A stretch of DNA of 60,188 nucleotides from JADHLJ01 sp038118725 (GCA_038118725.1 JAYOIK010000026.1:1-60188); one strand, 5' to 3'; positions 40,346-49,270 are shown, counted from the stretch's first letter. Notes: a model not told the origin generated them from the sequence alone. Program-made: numbers and translations.

Positions 40346-41143
40346 ATGGCAACCGGACGGATCAATACCGGCGCGATCGAGATACACCATGTGCTGAGCG
40401 GCCCCGAGGACGCGCCCGTGGTCTGTCTCAATCACTGCTTCGGTTCCGACCATCGCTATTGGGATCATCATCTCGACGCGTTCGAGGGGTTCCGGGTGTT
40501 GCGATACGATACGAGAGGGCACGGCGAAAGCGACGCGCCCGCTGGGCATTACAGTCTCTCGATGATGGCGGCGGACGTTGTCGGCTTGCTCGACGCGCTC
40601 GGGATCGACCGAGTGCATTTCTGCGGGGTCTCGATGGGCGGGATGATCGCTCAGACCCTGGCCCTGGAGCATCCGGAGCGGCTCTCTTCGCTGATGCTGG
40701 TCAACACCACCTGCGAGTATACCGAAGCCCAGCGCGTGCTGTGGCGCGAGCGCGCCGACATGGCACTCGCGGACGGTATAGAGGCGGTTCACGCGGTGCT
40801 CATGGACCGCTGGTTCACCCAGGACGCGGCGGAGCGCCAGTTACCGGGTTATCGCTACATGGCCGAGACGTTTCGCCGCTTCAAGCCGTCGAGCTTCGAT
40901 TCCGTCATCGAGGCCATGCGCGGCCTGGATACCACCGCGCGGCTTCCGTCGATCCAGGTTCCGACGATGGTGGTCGCGACTCCCGACGATCCGGGTGCGC
41001 CGACGGAGACCTCGAAAAAGATGGCCGCCGCCATCCCCGGCGCCGAGCTGCATTGGCTGGAACCGGCGCGCCATCTCGCGACATTGGAGCACCCGGAACG
41101 CTTCAACGCCCTGGCGCGGGGTTTCCTGGCGCGGGTGCGATAA
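40346..41143 (+). CDS. Alpha/beta hydrolase
   Basis: A 265-residue alpha/beta hydrolase with the oxyanion segment LNHCFGSDHRYWD, RYDTRGHGESDAPAG, the nucleophile elbow GVSMGGMIAQ (near 96-105) and the C-terminal His in PARHLATLEHP. It is close in layout to the hydrolase at 38445-39245, so they may be paralogues from a duplication around the reductase gene. It is convergent with the flavin reductase, 15 bases away. Enol-lactonase or esterase activity is likely; the substrate is unknown. Confidence 0.8.
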   Translation: MATGRINTGAIEIHHVLSGPEDAPVVCLNHCFGSDHRYWDHHLDAFEGFRVLRYDTRGHGESDAPAGHYSLSMMAADVVGLLDALGIDRVHFCGVSMGGMIAQTLALEHPERLSSLMLVNTTCEYTEAQRVLWRERADMALADGIEAVHAVLMDRWFTQDAAERQLPGYRYMAETFRRFKPSSFDSVIEAMRGLDTTARLPSIQVPTMVVATPDDPGAPTETSKKMAAAIPGAELHWLEPARHLATLEHPERFNALARGFLARVR

Positions 41144-41158
41144 GCGCGTGACCCCCGT

Positions 41159-41818
41159 TTAAACCGATCCCGTGCCCATCATGCCCGCGCCCTGGGTGGA
41201 CGAGGCGCCGGGGACCTTCATCTCGAAGACCTCGGTGACCGTGGTGTAGTCGTAGTATCCCATGCGGGCGATCGGCTTGATCAGTGGGATGTCGAGCTTG
41301 CCCTCGGGGGTGATCACCGTGTCGTCGACATGGATGCGGACTACCTCGCCATAGACCACATCGACGGTGCCGTGGTTGGAGTGGCCCTTCAGGCGATGGG
41401 TCGACATGTAGCGGCATTCGAAATGGGCCGGGCTTTCGGCGACCCGTGGAACCGGCGCGTCGAAGCAGTCCGCCTTGGTGACGCCGGCGCGCTCGAACTC
41501 GTCGACATCCGAGGGAAGCTCCATGGCGGAGATATTCACCGCCTCGCGCAGGGCATGGGTTGCCATGTTCCAAACGAACCAGCCGGTTTCCTCGGCGTTG
41601 ATCACGGTGTCCTTGCGTCGCCCGTCGCCGAGCTGATTGGCCGCGAACATCACCAGCGGCGGATCGAAGGTCAGGTTCTGCCATTGGCTATAGGGCGCGA
41701 GATTGGGCACGCCGTCCTTGGAGAGCGTCGACAGCCAGCCGATGGGGCGCGGCACGGTGCAGCTTTTGAAGGGCGAAAACGGCAGCGGGCAGGGCTCCTG
41801 GCCGGGGGCGTAATGCAT
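41159..41818 (-). CDS. Flavin reductase family protein
   Basis: A 219-residue split-barrel FMN-binding protein of the flavin reductase/DIM6-NTAB group. It has FKSCTVPRPIGWLSTLSKDG near 17-36, NLAPYSQWQNLTFDPPLVMF and RKDTVINAEETGWFVWNMA. I chose ATG 41818 because CAGGAGAG precedes it at seven bases; the longer frame begins with TTG. It is a paralogue of 17210-17857. The GST gene is divergent, 158 bases away. It may supply FMNH2 or reduce a substrate itself. Confidence 0.8.
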   Translation of the reverse strand: MHYAPGQEPCPLPFSPFKSCTVPRPIGWLSTLSKDGVPNLAPYSQWQNLTFDPPLVMFAANQLGDGRRKDTVINAEETGWFVWNMATHALREAVNISAMELPSDVDEFERAGVTKADCFDAPVPRVAESPAHFECRYMSTHRLKGHSNHGTVDVVYGEVVRIHVDDTVITPEGKLDIPLIKPIARMGYYDYTTVTEVFEMKVPGASSTQGAGMMGTGSV

Positions 41819-41976
41819 CGGGTCTCTCCTGAACAAGGCAATGTGGATAGGCTGGTCGATGACGCGCGGCGGCGCAAGGCGGTTTCGTGTCCCGCTGGCA
41901 GCGTCGGCGCCGGGGGGATAAACTGCGCCCGCGCCAAAGGAGGCGCCGGAACGAGGCTCGATACGGGAATATCACC

Positions 41977-42606
41977 ATGAAATTCTACGACTGCTCCACC
42001 GCGCCCTCGCCACGACGGGCCCGAATGTTCATCGCCGAGAAGGGGCTGGATATCGAAACCGTCGAGGTCGACCTGAGAGCCGGCGAGCAATTGTCGCCGG
42101 AATTCCGGGCGATCAATCCCAATTGCACGGTTCCGGTACTGGCGCTCGACGATGGCGGGATCCTGACGAGTACCGCGGGCATCCGCGGCTATCTGGAAGC
42201 CGCCTTTCCGGAACCGAGCCTGACCGGCCGCACCGCCGCCGAAAAGGGCCGGGTCGCGGATCTGCAATGGCGCATCGAGATGGAGGGCATGCTGGCCATG
42301 TCCGAGGCGCTGCGAAACTCGACGCCCCGCATGAAGGGCCGCGCGCTGACCGGTCCGGTGGACTACGAGCAGATCCCGGCGCTGGCCGAGCGCGGCCGGG
42401 CCCGGGTCGAACGCTTTCTCGACGGCGTCGACGCGATGATCGGCGACAAGCCCTTCGTTGCCGGTGACAGCTTCTCCGTCGCCGATATCGATCTGCTGGT
42501 GGTGATCGATTTCGCCGGTTGGATCAAGATGGGCCTGCCCGAGGGCGCCGCCGACGCGCGTCGCTGGCACGCCGCGGTCAGCGAGCGACCAAGCGCGAAG
42601 CTTTAG
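41977..42606 (+). CDS. Glutathione S-transferase family protein
   Basis: A 209-residue GST. The N-terminal thioredoxin-like domain has STAPSPRRARMFIAEKGLD (residues 7-25), where a Ser may activate glutathione, and the cis-Pro segment NCTVPVLALDDG. The helical C-terminal domain holds GDSFSVADIDLLV (N-capping box, near 164-176). ATG 41977 is preceded by no strong ribosome site (CGGGAATATCACC). It is convergent with the DHA2 exporter, five bases away. Detoxification or a role in degrading an aromatic or halogenated compound is possible. Confidence 0.85.
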   Translation: MKFYDCSTAPSPRRARMFIAEKGLDIETVEVDLRAGEQLSPEFRAINPNCTVPVLALDDGGILTSTAGIRGYLEAAFPEPSLTGRTAAEKGRVADLQWRIEMEGMLAMSEALRNSTPRMKGRALTGPVDYEQIPALAERGRARVERFLDGVDAMIGDKPFVAGDSFSVADIDLLVVIDFAGWIKMGLPEGAADARRWHAAVSERPSAKL

Positions 42607-42610
42607 GGAT

Positions 42611-44119
42611 TTACTTGTTACGCCGCACCAGAAGGATCAGCGGGATCGAGAGAAAACCGGTGATCGCCAGAAGGTAGAATGCGTTGAGATAGCCGATCAT
42701 CGAGGCCTGGCGTTCAATCTCGCCGCTCAGGCGCGCCAGACCCTCGACGCTGCCCACGTCCCAGCGGCCCATGGTATCGGGAAAGCTCAAGAGCTCATTG
42801 AACGGATTGATCGCCCGGCTCATGTCCATGTAGTTCGTCGTGGTGGAGCGGATGATCACCGTGACGGTCAGCGAGATATAGATGCTGCTGCCGATATTGC
42901 GCAGCAGATGCAGCACCGAGGCGCCCTCGGGAAGATCCTTCGGCTCGATGTTGGAGAACATGATGATGGTCAGCGGCACCCAGGCGAGGCCGACGCCGAA
43001 GCCTTGAACCGCGCTCGCCCAGGCGACATCGGTTGTGGTCATGTTGATGTCGAACTGCGCCAGGAACAGGCACGAGCCGGCCTGCGCCGCGAAGCCGAGC
43101 GCGAGACCGATCCGGGGGTCGATCCGGTTGATCCAGACGACCACGATATTGCCCAGCAACGCGCCGATCCCTCGGACCGCCAGGAGCAGGCCGACGATTG
43201 AGTCCGGGTAACCGCGCAAATTTTGTAACATTGTGGGGAACAGCACCATCGGCGTGAAATTCAACATGCCGTACAAGAAAACCATGATCACCCCGAGCGC
43301 GTAATTCCGGTCTCGTAGCAGCCATGGGTTTAGATACGGTTTGGGCGCGGTCAGGATATGGGCGACGAAAATGTGGAAGCAGATCAGCGCCACCGCCGCC
43401 TCGATCATCACCTCGGTGGAGTCGAACCAGTCCAGCCGATTGCCTCGGTCGAGCAGAAGCTGAAGCGCCGCCAACGCGATCGATAGGCTGATAAACCCGG
43501 TCCAGTCGAGCCGGGCGCTGTTATCGACCCGGTCGTCGCGGATATAGAGCCACGAGCCGAGATACGCGAGCAGGCTGAACGGCCCGATGATGTAGAACAC
43601 CCAGCGCCAATCATAGGCCTCGGATATGTAGCCACCGACGGTGGGCCCGATCACCGGCCCGAACACCACGCCCATGCCCCAAACCGCGGTCGCGACGCTA
43701 TGCTGACGGCGCGGGAACACTTCCAGAATGATCGCTTGCGACAACGGCACCAGAGGCGCGCCGAAGGCGCCCTGGCAGATCCTGTAGACCACCAGCTCCG
43801 GCAGGCTGGTGGCGAGGCCGCACAGAATCGAGGAGATGGCGAACCCCGCCACCGCGCAAAGCATCAGCCGCCGCCGCCCGAAACGCTGGGTCAGCCAGCC
43901 GGTCATCGGGGTGATCACCGCGGTGCCGACGATATTGAAGGTCACCGTCCAGGCGATCTGATCCTGGGTCGCGCCCAGCGCCCCCTGCAACTGCGGCAGG
44001 GCGATATTGGCGATGGTGATGCTCATCCCATAGAGCGTCGAGGACAGGGTCACCGTCGCCAGGATCAGCCAGTGCCGAAACGTGGCTCGATCCTCCTCGA
44101 TGAAAGCCTGCGTGGTCAT
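42611..44119 (-). CDS. DHA2-family multidrug MFS permease, EmrB-like
   Basis: A 502-residue membrane protein with 14 predicted segments. The EmrB-type pattern is clear: TLYGMSITIANIALPQLQGA near 24-43 (motif D1-like), MTGWLTQRFGRRRLML (motif A), VYRICQGAFGAPLVPLSQAI (motif B) and WGMGVVFGPVIGPTVGGYIS (motif C). It exports lipophilic drugs or metabolites with protons. EmrB usually works with the periplasmic adaptor EmrA, which is absent here. No regulator is adjacent; the Fic gene lies divergent 313 bases away. Confidence 0.85.
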   Translation of the reverse strand: MTTQAFIEEDRATFRHWLILATVTLSSTLYGMSITIANIALPQLQGALGATQDQIAWTVTFNIVGTAVITPMTGWLTQRFGRRRLMLCAVAGFAISSILCGLATSLPELVVYRICQGAFGAPLVPLSQAIILEVFPRRQHSVATAVWGMGVVFGPVIGPTVGGYISEAYDWRWVFYIIGPFSLLAYLGSWLYIRDDRVDNSARLDWTGFISLSIALAALQLLLDRGNRLDWFDSTEVMIEAAVALICFHIFVAHILTAPKPYLNPWLLRDRNYALGVIMVFLYGMLNFTPMVLFPTMLQNLRGYPDSIVGLLLAVRGIGALLGNIVVVWINRIDPRIGLALGFAAQAGSCLFLAQFDINMTTTDVAWASAVQGFGVGLAWVPLTIIMFSNIEPKDLPEGASVLHLLRNIGSSIYISLTVTVIIRSTTTNYMDMSRAINPFNELLSFPDTMGRWDVGSVEGLARLSGEIERQASMIGYLNAFYLLAITGFLSIPLILLVRRNK

Positions 44120-44432
44120 GGGTTAAACGCTCGGATGGGGTCGGGGTGGTTGTTGGAAGACCACCACGTCCGCTAGAGGGCACGATTTGGCGCATGATCG
44201 CACGAAGGAGCGGAAACGGGAAAATAGATCGCGAGCGCGCCGGACTCGCGTAGAGGGGCGGTGGGGCCTCTCATCCCAACGGGCCCGTTTCATTGCTGTT
44301 TGGTTATGGTGCTTCGAGGATCCGGAACCGTGGCGGGAAGCCGCGGGTCGGATAGGTGAGGATCGATAGGCTACCCTTCTATCGATCAAGAATCCTTGAT
44401 AAAATGATCGATAGAAGGGTAGCCTATCGATC
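44120..44432. other. Divergent intergenic region upstream of Fic gene
   Basis: No supported gene; the short frame 44187-44369 is basic, has no ribosome site and overlaps the inverted repeat. The last 72 bases form the nested inverted repeat described next. The promoters of the DHA2 exporter and of the Fic gene must both lie here. Confidence 0.5.
44361..44432. promoter_or_regulatory. 28-bp perfect inverted repeat ending at the Fic start codon
   Basis: Bases 44361-44388 are the exact reverse complement of 44405-44432, with a 16-base AT-rich centre; the ATG of the Fic gene follows at once at 44433. Each arm is itself a dyad, ATCGATAG-N9-CTATCGAT, so there are two operator-like sites. In RNA the arms could form a 28-bp stem that buries the only purine-rich stretch (GAAGGG, 44414-44419) available as ribosome site. 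It may be a double operator for autoregulation, an RNA switch, or the scar of a mobile element. Confidence 0.75.
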
Positions 44433-45548
44433 ATGAGATGGAACTGGCAAAAAGCCGAGTGGCCCAGTTTTGATTGGGATGCCGATGCGTTGAATGCCTT
44501 GGAGGCCCGTTTCGCCCATGAGACGGGCATTCTGCTCGGCATGGTCAAGCATGTAAGCGATGGCGACAAAATTGATCTCATCGTGGAACTGATAAGTACC
44601 GAAGCCGTGAAGACGTCGGAGATTGAAGGCGAGATCCTTGATCGCGGGTCCGTTCAATCTTCCTTGCGGCGAAATTTCGGACTGAGCGCGGATGACCGAC
44701 GCGCCACGGCGGCGGAACGGGGCGTGGCCGAGATGATGACCGATCTTTACCGCGCCTTCGACGACCGGCTCTCGCACCGGAAATTATGCGCTTGGCACGG
44801 GATGCTGATGGCGGGGAGACCTGATCTCGTTAACATTGGCTCGTATCGGACCCATGAAGATGCGATGCAAGTAGTCTCGGGTGCGCCAAATCGCTCGACC
44901 ATCCATTTCGAGGCGCCGCCGTCATCTCGTATACCGGCGGAGATGAACGGCTTCATTGACTGGTTCAACGCCTCTGGACCGGTCGGTGGCACGCCGCTTC
45001 CACCCCTGACCCGAGCTGGACTAGCGCACCTCTATTTTGTCTGTATCCATCCATTCGAGGATGGCAATGGCCGTATCGGGCGAGCGGTTTCGGAAATGGC
45101 GTTGTCGCAGTCCCTGAAACAACCTGCTTTGCTGGCACTCTCACAAACGATTCAATCGAGTCGTAAGCTTTACTACGACATGCTTGAAAAGAGTAACAAA
45201 GCGCTGGAAGTAACCCCTTGGCTGGAGTATTTCGCGGCGACGGTGTTGCAAGCGCGGGATTATTCGATCCGGCGGGTGGAATTTCTGATCGCCAAGACAA
45301 AGCTGTTGGACGGTTTGCGAGGGCGTTTGAACAGTCGGCAGGAAAAAGCCCTGGCTCGTATGTTACGCGCGGGTCCGGACGGCTTTATTGGCGGCATGAG
45401 CGCGGACAACTATAGAGCCGTCACCGGGGCATCGACGGCGACGGCAACCCGGGATTTGGCTGGGCTCGTGAGGCTCGGCGCGTTTACCCGGACCGGCGAA
45501 CGCCGTCATACCCGCTATTGGCTGAAATTCGCAGGGAATGGGAAATAG
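44433..45548 (+). CDS. Fic/DUF4172 family protein with C-terminal winged helix
   Basis: A 371-residue Fic protein, expected to transfer AMP (or another nucleotide moiety) to a target protein. The N-terminal DUF4172-type region holds the autoinhibitory motif TSEIEG (residues 61-66). The catalytic loop HPFEDGNGRIGR (206-217) is complete, and the beta-hairpin region lies near 150. The C-terminal 65 residues read as a winged helix (SADNYRAVTGASTATATRDL, LGAFTRTGERRHTRYWL), so the protein can bind DNA and may control its own gene through the inverted repeat in front of its ATG. No separate antitoxin gene is near, which agrees with class II Fic proteins that carry the inhibitory helix themselves. 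GC is somewhat lower than in the neighbours. Confidence 0.85.
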   Translation: MRWNWQKAEWPSFDWDADALNALEARFAHETGILLGMVKHVSDGDKIDLIVELISTEAVKTSEIEGEILDRGSVQSSLRRNFGLSADDRRATAAERGVAEMMTDLYRAFDDRLSHRKLCAWHGMLMAGRPDLVNIGSYRTHEDAMQVVSGAPNRSTIHFEAPPSSRIPAEMNGFIDWFNASGPVGGTPLPPLTRAGLAHLYFVCIHPFEDGNGRIGRAVSEMALSQSLKQPALLALSQTIQSSRKLYYDMLEKSNKALEVTPWLEYFAATVLQARDYSIRRVEFLIAKTKLLDGLRGRLNSRQEKALARMLRAGPDGFIGGMSADNYRAVTGASTATATRDLAGLVRLGAFTRTGERRHTRYWLKFAGNGK

Positions 45549-45645
45549 GTGTCTTCTTGTTGAGTGGCGGATGCGCGCGGCACCGGTTTTCAGAGAGGAA
45601 ATAGTTTCGTACCCTAGCGTCCTGGACCTTTTGGGGAGAGTCGGA

Positions 45646-46788
45646 ATGAACAGCGCCATCGCGGATCAAAACTTCGACCGGACCGACTTGGCGGAGTACA
45701 TGGCGGAGGGCCGGTCCCGGGCCATGGCCCTGGACAATCGCGGGCTGATCCGTCGGACGGCTTCGGGCGCCATCGATCCGGGGATCCTGGAGGCCTATTG
45801 GCGGCACGGTTTCTACGTCTTCGAGAATGTCTTCGACGCGCGGGAACTCGCGGATCTGGAGGCGGATTTCCAGGATATCCTCGAGAGATTTCCCGTTCAC
45901 AAGGGCTCCGATGTCGACGCAAGGGGGCGGCCCGCCTTGGGGGTCGATTGCAAGGGGGAGAATCTCTATTGGTCGAAGCCGCTCGGCGACCCGTGGGGCG
46001 GCACGTCTTTCGGGCAGGGGCGTCACGCGGTCAAAATGGATGAACCGACACCGGGCCAGGACGCGCCCGAGGATATCGTCTTTCTGCTGATCGGCTCACT
46101 GCAGTTTTCCGACGCTTGTCTTCGGGCCTACGGCCACCCCGATCTCCTGGCCGTCTCGGCGGCGGTGAACGGCGACGATTTCGTGCCTTATACGGACGGG
46201 CTCTTCATCAAGGCGCCGGGCCTCGGCGCCTCCGTGGCCTGGCACCAGGACGGCACCACGCATTGGGACAGCCCGGAATGGCATCAGGGCTCACACGGTT
46301 TCAATCTGATGGGCCAGATTTACGGCTGCACGCCCGAGAACGGCGTGTGGGTGATCCCAGGCTCCCACAAACTCGGCAAGATCGACATCAAGGCGAAGAC
46401 CGAGGCCGCGGGAACGACCTATCTGCCGGACGCGGTGCCGATGGTCTGCGATCCGGGAGATGTCGTGATCAGCAATCGACAGCTGCTGCACGGCTCCTTC
46501 GCGAATACCAGCGATCAGTGGCGGGTCACGGTCAACATGGGGTGCCTTCCGAAAAAATCCGTCCTCGGCGTGCGGGGGGGCGGGATCGTCTCGGCGGAGA
46601 TGACCTATGACGAGGCGCATATCGAAAAGCGGTCGCGTGCCATCGCCTATGCCATCGACGCGCGCCGGCAAAAATACCCGGACGAGACGCCGTTCGAGTA
46701 CAAACCCTTCGCCGGTCGGAACCTTGTTTGGGATGAGGCCGCGCGCGCGTCTCTCCATGATTACAGCGTGATGGATATGAGCGTCTGA
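45646..46788 (+). CDS. Phytanoyl-CoA dioxygenase family protein
   Basis: A 380-residue Fe(II)/2-oxoglutarate-dependent dioxygenase of the PhyH family. The metal ligands are His and Asp in WHQDGTTHW (near residues 198-206) and the distal His in RQLLHGSFANTSDQWRVTVN, whose Arg binds 2-oxoglutarate. The N-terminal helix YWRHGFYVFENVFDARELA is typical. GGGGAG at 45633-45638 precedes ATG 45646. It has no coupled neighbour and sits between the Fic gene and a tRNA. The substrate (acyl-CoA, ectoine-like or natural product) is not predictable. Confidence 0.85.
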   Translation: MNSAIADQNFDRTDLAEYMAEGRSRAMALDNRGLIRRTASGAIDPGILEAYWRHGFYVFENVFDARELADLEADFQDILERFPVHKGSDVDARGRPALGVDCKGENLYWSKPLGDPWGGTSFGQGRHAVKMDEPTPGQDAPEDIVFLLIGSLQFSDACLRAYGHPDLLAVSAAVNGDDFVPYTDGLFIKAPGLGASVAWHQDGTTHWDSPEWHQGSHGFNLMGQIYGCTPENGVWVIPGSHKLGKIDIKAKTEAAGTTYLPDAVPMVCDPGDVVISNRQLLHGSFANTSDQWRVTVNMGCLPKKSVLGVRGGGIVSAEMTYDEAHIEKRSRAIAYAIDARRQKYPDETPFEYKPFAGRNLVWDEAARASLHDYSVMDMSV

Positions 46789-46909
46789 GCGTGACAGGCC
46801 GGTTCGCGGCTTGGTTCAAACCACGTTTCCTCGCTCATCGTCTCGCGTTCAGCGGGCGACCGGAAGGTCAGGACCGCGAAGCGCGCGGCGGGCCAAGGCG
46901 GGAAAAACC

Positions 46910-46986
46910 TGGCGACCCCGACAGGATTCGAACCTGTGACCTACAGATTAGGAATCTGTCGCTCTATCCTGCTGAGCTACGGGGCC
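46910..46986 (-). tRNA. tRNA-Arg (anticodon CCU)
   Basis: On the minus strand GGCCCCG pairs with CGGGGTC as acceptor stem (one G-T), D stem GCTC/GAGC, anticodon stem ACAGA/TCTGT around loop TTCCTAA (anticodon CCT), T stem ACAGG/CCTGT around TTCGAAT, and encoded CCA at 46912-46910. It reads AGG arginine codons. It lies between a dioxygenase and an enolase-superfamily gene, with no integrase near, so no mobile element use is seen. Confidence 0.95.
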
Positions 46987-47128
46987 GCTTGGGTTCACTG
47001 ATACCCGAAGGTAGCGCGCATGTGAAGACGCGCCGTGGCGGGCCGGTGGAGCGCCGGTTTCGCTTGCCCGGGCGACGGCGGCGGCGGCACACTCGGCTCC
47101 AACGGAACAAGCATCGCCGGAGATCCCG

Positions 47129-48244
47129 ATGACCACCATCACCAAGGTCGAAACCATTCGCGTCGCCTTGCCTTTCGAGACCGGGGGGCCGCGGCACGGC
47201 ATGCGGCCGGCGCTGGACGCATGGCTGAAGATGGAAAGCGTGATGCTCCGGATCGAGACCTCGGACGGGCTCGAGGGCTGGGGCGAGGCGTTTGGTCACG
47301 CCATGGCGCCGGGAACCTTGGCGGTCTTGAACGAGGTTATCGGGCCGATGCTGATCGGCAAGGACGCCCGGGCGATCGCCAAGCTGGTCGATCAGCTGGA
47401 ACGTCCGATGCACGGCTTGGGGCGCGCCGGGCCGATGATGTACGCGCTGTCGGCGGTTGATATTGCGCTCTGGGATCTGGCGGGCAAGCGGGCCGGAATG
47501 CCGGTGTTTCGACTGCTTGGCGGCGACGGGGCGGAACTGACCCGCTATGCCAGCCTGATGCGCTATGGCGGGGATTGCGACGCGGTGGCCGAGAATGTCG
47601 CCCGAGCGCGCGGATATGGCTTCACCACCATCAAGCTGCACGAGAACACGGTGCCTGCCTTCCGCGCCGCGCGCAACGTGGTCGAAGCCGAGGATCGGAT
47701 CTGTCTGGACGTGAACTGTCCCTGGACCATCGCCGAGGCCAAGGCGATCGCCCAGGAGATTCTATACGATGATTTCGGCTGGCTCGAGGAGCCGATCTGG
47801 CCGCCCGAGGACTATCACGCCATCGCCGAGGTCAGGGCCGAGGGTGTACCGATCTCGGCCGGCGAGAACATGACCACCCTGCACGACTTCAAGGCCGCCT
47901 TCGAGGCCGGCGCGGTGGACAACATCCAGCCCAGCGTCACGAAATGTGGCGGCATCTCGGGGATGCGGCGGGTGTTCGCTCTTGCCCAAGCCTATCCGGT
48001 GCGGGTGGTGCCGCATTGCTTCTATTGGGGTCCGGGCTATCACGCCACGGCGCATCTGGCGGCCTCGCGCGCCGAGCCGACCTTGGTGGAGACCGCCTTC
48101 ATCACCTTCGCGGTACAGCCGCACGCGCTGTTTGACTCAACCACTCCCAAGCTTCAACTAGGCGAGGAACCAGGGCTCGGTTTCGAGGCAAACTGGGACG
48201 CGCTGGCCGAGTATGTCGTCTCGCGCCAAACCATCAACGCGTGA
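47129..48244 (+). CDS. Mandelate racemase/muconate lactonizing enzyme family protein
   Basis: A 371-residue enolase-superfamily enzyme. Metal ligands lie in CLDVNCPW (Asp near 193), WLEEPIWPPED (Glu near 219) and SAGENMTTLHD (Glu near 246). The base after strand 2 reads IKLHE, that is Lys-x-His instead of Lys-x-Lys, and VVPHCFYWGPGYHA near 292-305 supplies the opposite His. This fits the racemase/dehydratase branch for acid sugars or hydroxy acids. CCGGAG at 47117-47122 precedes ATG 47129. The substrate is unknown; it opens the catabolic part of the window. Confidence 0.85.
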   Translation: MTTITKVETIRVALPFETGGPRHGMRPALDAWLKMESVMLRIETSDGLEGWGEAFGHAMAPGTLAVLNEVIGPMLIGKDARAIAKLVDQLERPMHGLGRAGPMMYALSAVDIALWDLAGKRAGMPVFRLLGGDGAELTRYASLMRYGGDCDAVAENVARARGYGFTTIKLHENTVPAFRAARNVVEAEDRICLDVNCPWTIAEAKAIAQEILYDDFGWLEEPIWPPEDYHAIAEVRAEGVPISAGENMTTLHDFKAAFEAGAVDNIQPSVTKCGGISGMRRVFALAQAYPVRVVPHCFYWGPGYHATAHLAASRAEPTLVETAFITFAVQPHALFDSTTPKLQLGEEPGLGFEANWDALAEYVVSRQTINA

Positions 48245-48266
48245 TCCGGGGATTGGAAGTCTTGTC

Positions 48267-48665
48267 ATGAGCGAAGCGTCGCCCCGGGGCGAAACTAGTC
48301 CGTATGACTCACCGCCCCAGGCGCCGATACCGCCGAGGCCCGAGGATTTCGGTCTGACCGAGGCGGATCTCAAGCGCTGGACTCTCCGTGACATGCTATT
48401 GGCCGAGGGGCTGGCCTCGGTGATCATGGTGTTGGTCACGGTACTGGCGATCTGGAAGTACTGGCTTTGGGGGATTCTGATCGCCTGCGCGGCCCTCGGC
48501 GTGCTTTATCTTATCCGCCGGGTGGTCAATGTCGTGGTCATGGGACGGATCGATCGGGCTCGGGCCGATTTCCGAGAGGCCGAGGAGGTCCACACCAAGG
48601 CGCGCCGGGAGCATGACAACGCCATGGATGCCTGGGAAGCCCGGCGCGAGGCCGAGAACGGCTAG
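48267..48665 (+). CDS. Small membrane protein, two TM segments and coiled tail
   Basis: A 132-residue protein with a Pro-rich N-terminus (SPPQAPIPPRPEDFGLTEAD), two adjacent hydrophobic segments at about 47-66 and 68-84 (LASVIMVLVTVLAIWKYWLW, ILIACAALGVLYLI) and a charged helical tail (RARADFREAEEVHTKARREH). I used ATG 48267, 22 bases after the enolase-superfamily gene. No family is recognised. It overlaps the end of the convergent VOC gene by four bases. Confidence 0.6.
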   Translation: MSEASPRGETSPYDSPPQAPIPPRPEDFGLTEADLKRWTLRDMLLAEGLASVIMVLVTVLAIWKYWLWGILIACAALGVLYLIRRVVNVVVMGRIDRARADFREAEEVHTKARREHDNAMDAWEARREAENG

Positions 48666-49144
48666 GAGGCTTTTTTGGACTCCTGCCAGGCCGCGAGCGC
48701 CGCGTGTGCCTTGCCGGCTTTCTCCGCCATGACCTCGGCGCCCGCCGTCTTTGCCGTCAATTCAATGACATAGCCGTTCGGATCGCGGAAGTAGATCGAG
48801 TCGATGGAGCCGTGATTGGCGATCCCGCGGGTCTCGATCCCGGCCGCCTTGCCCTTGGCGAACATGGCTTCCATCTCGGCATAGTCCACTTCCAGCGCGA
48901 TATGCAGATCGAAGTCGTGCTGATCCTTGAACTCGAAAGGCCGGTCCGGTGCCTCGAAGAACGCCAGGAAGGAACCGTCCCCCATCTCGAAGAAGGAGTG
49001 CAGCACGCCGGTTTCGCGCCCCGTCTTGGTGGTGGTAATCTCAAACGCCTCGGCGAGTTTTAGGCCGAGAAAATCCTCGTAAAAGGCGCGGGTCTCCTCG
49101 GAATCTCGACAGCGATAGGCGTTGTGGTGCAATCCCTTGATCAT
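48662..49144 (-). CDS. VOC family (glyoxalase/dioxygenase-fold) protein
   Basis: A 160-residue protein of the vicinal oxygen chelate superfamily. The first beta-alpha-beta unit is IKGLHHNAYRCRDSEETRAF with a metal-ligand His, LGLKLAEAFEI follows; the second unit has FDLHIALEVDYAEMEAMF and IYFRDPNGYVIELTAK with the C-terminal Glu ligand. GGAGAGAACGAG before ATG 49144 sets the start. It may be a glyoxalase, an extradiol dioxygenase or a fosfomycin-type enzyme; context with dioxygenases suggests catabolism. Confidence 0.8.
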   Translation of the reverse strand: MIKGLHHNAYRCRDSEETRAFYEDFLGLKLAEAFEITTTKTGRETGVLHSFFEMGDGSFLAFFEAPDRPFEFKDQHDFDLHIALEVDYAEMEAMFAKGKAAGIETRGIANHGSIDSIYFRDPNGYVIELTAKTAGAEVMAEKAGKAHAALAAWQESKKAS

Positions 49145-49270
49145 CTCGTTCTCTCCAAATCGTGGCGCATCTCGCGCTAGCATGTGGGGCGCGCCGCGCC
49201 AAACGCCAGCGCCGCGGGGGCAATTGGGTGGGAAAAACACCGTTTCCCGGTAACCATTGATCGCGATCGT

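Noticed and set aside
44187..44369. Small basic frame before the Fic gene as possible antitoxin
   Set aside because: It overlaps the first arm of the inverted repeat and has no ribosome site; the Fic protein carries its own inhibitory TSEIEG motif, so an antitoxin gene is not needed.
46910..46986. tRNA-Arg as an integration site for a genomic island
   Set aside because: No integrase, no repeated tRNA 3' end and no composition shift beside it.
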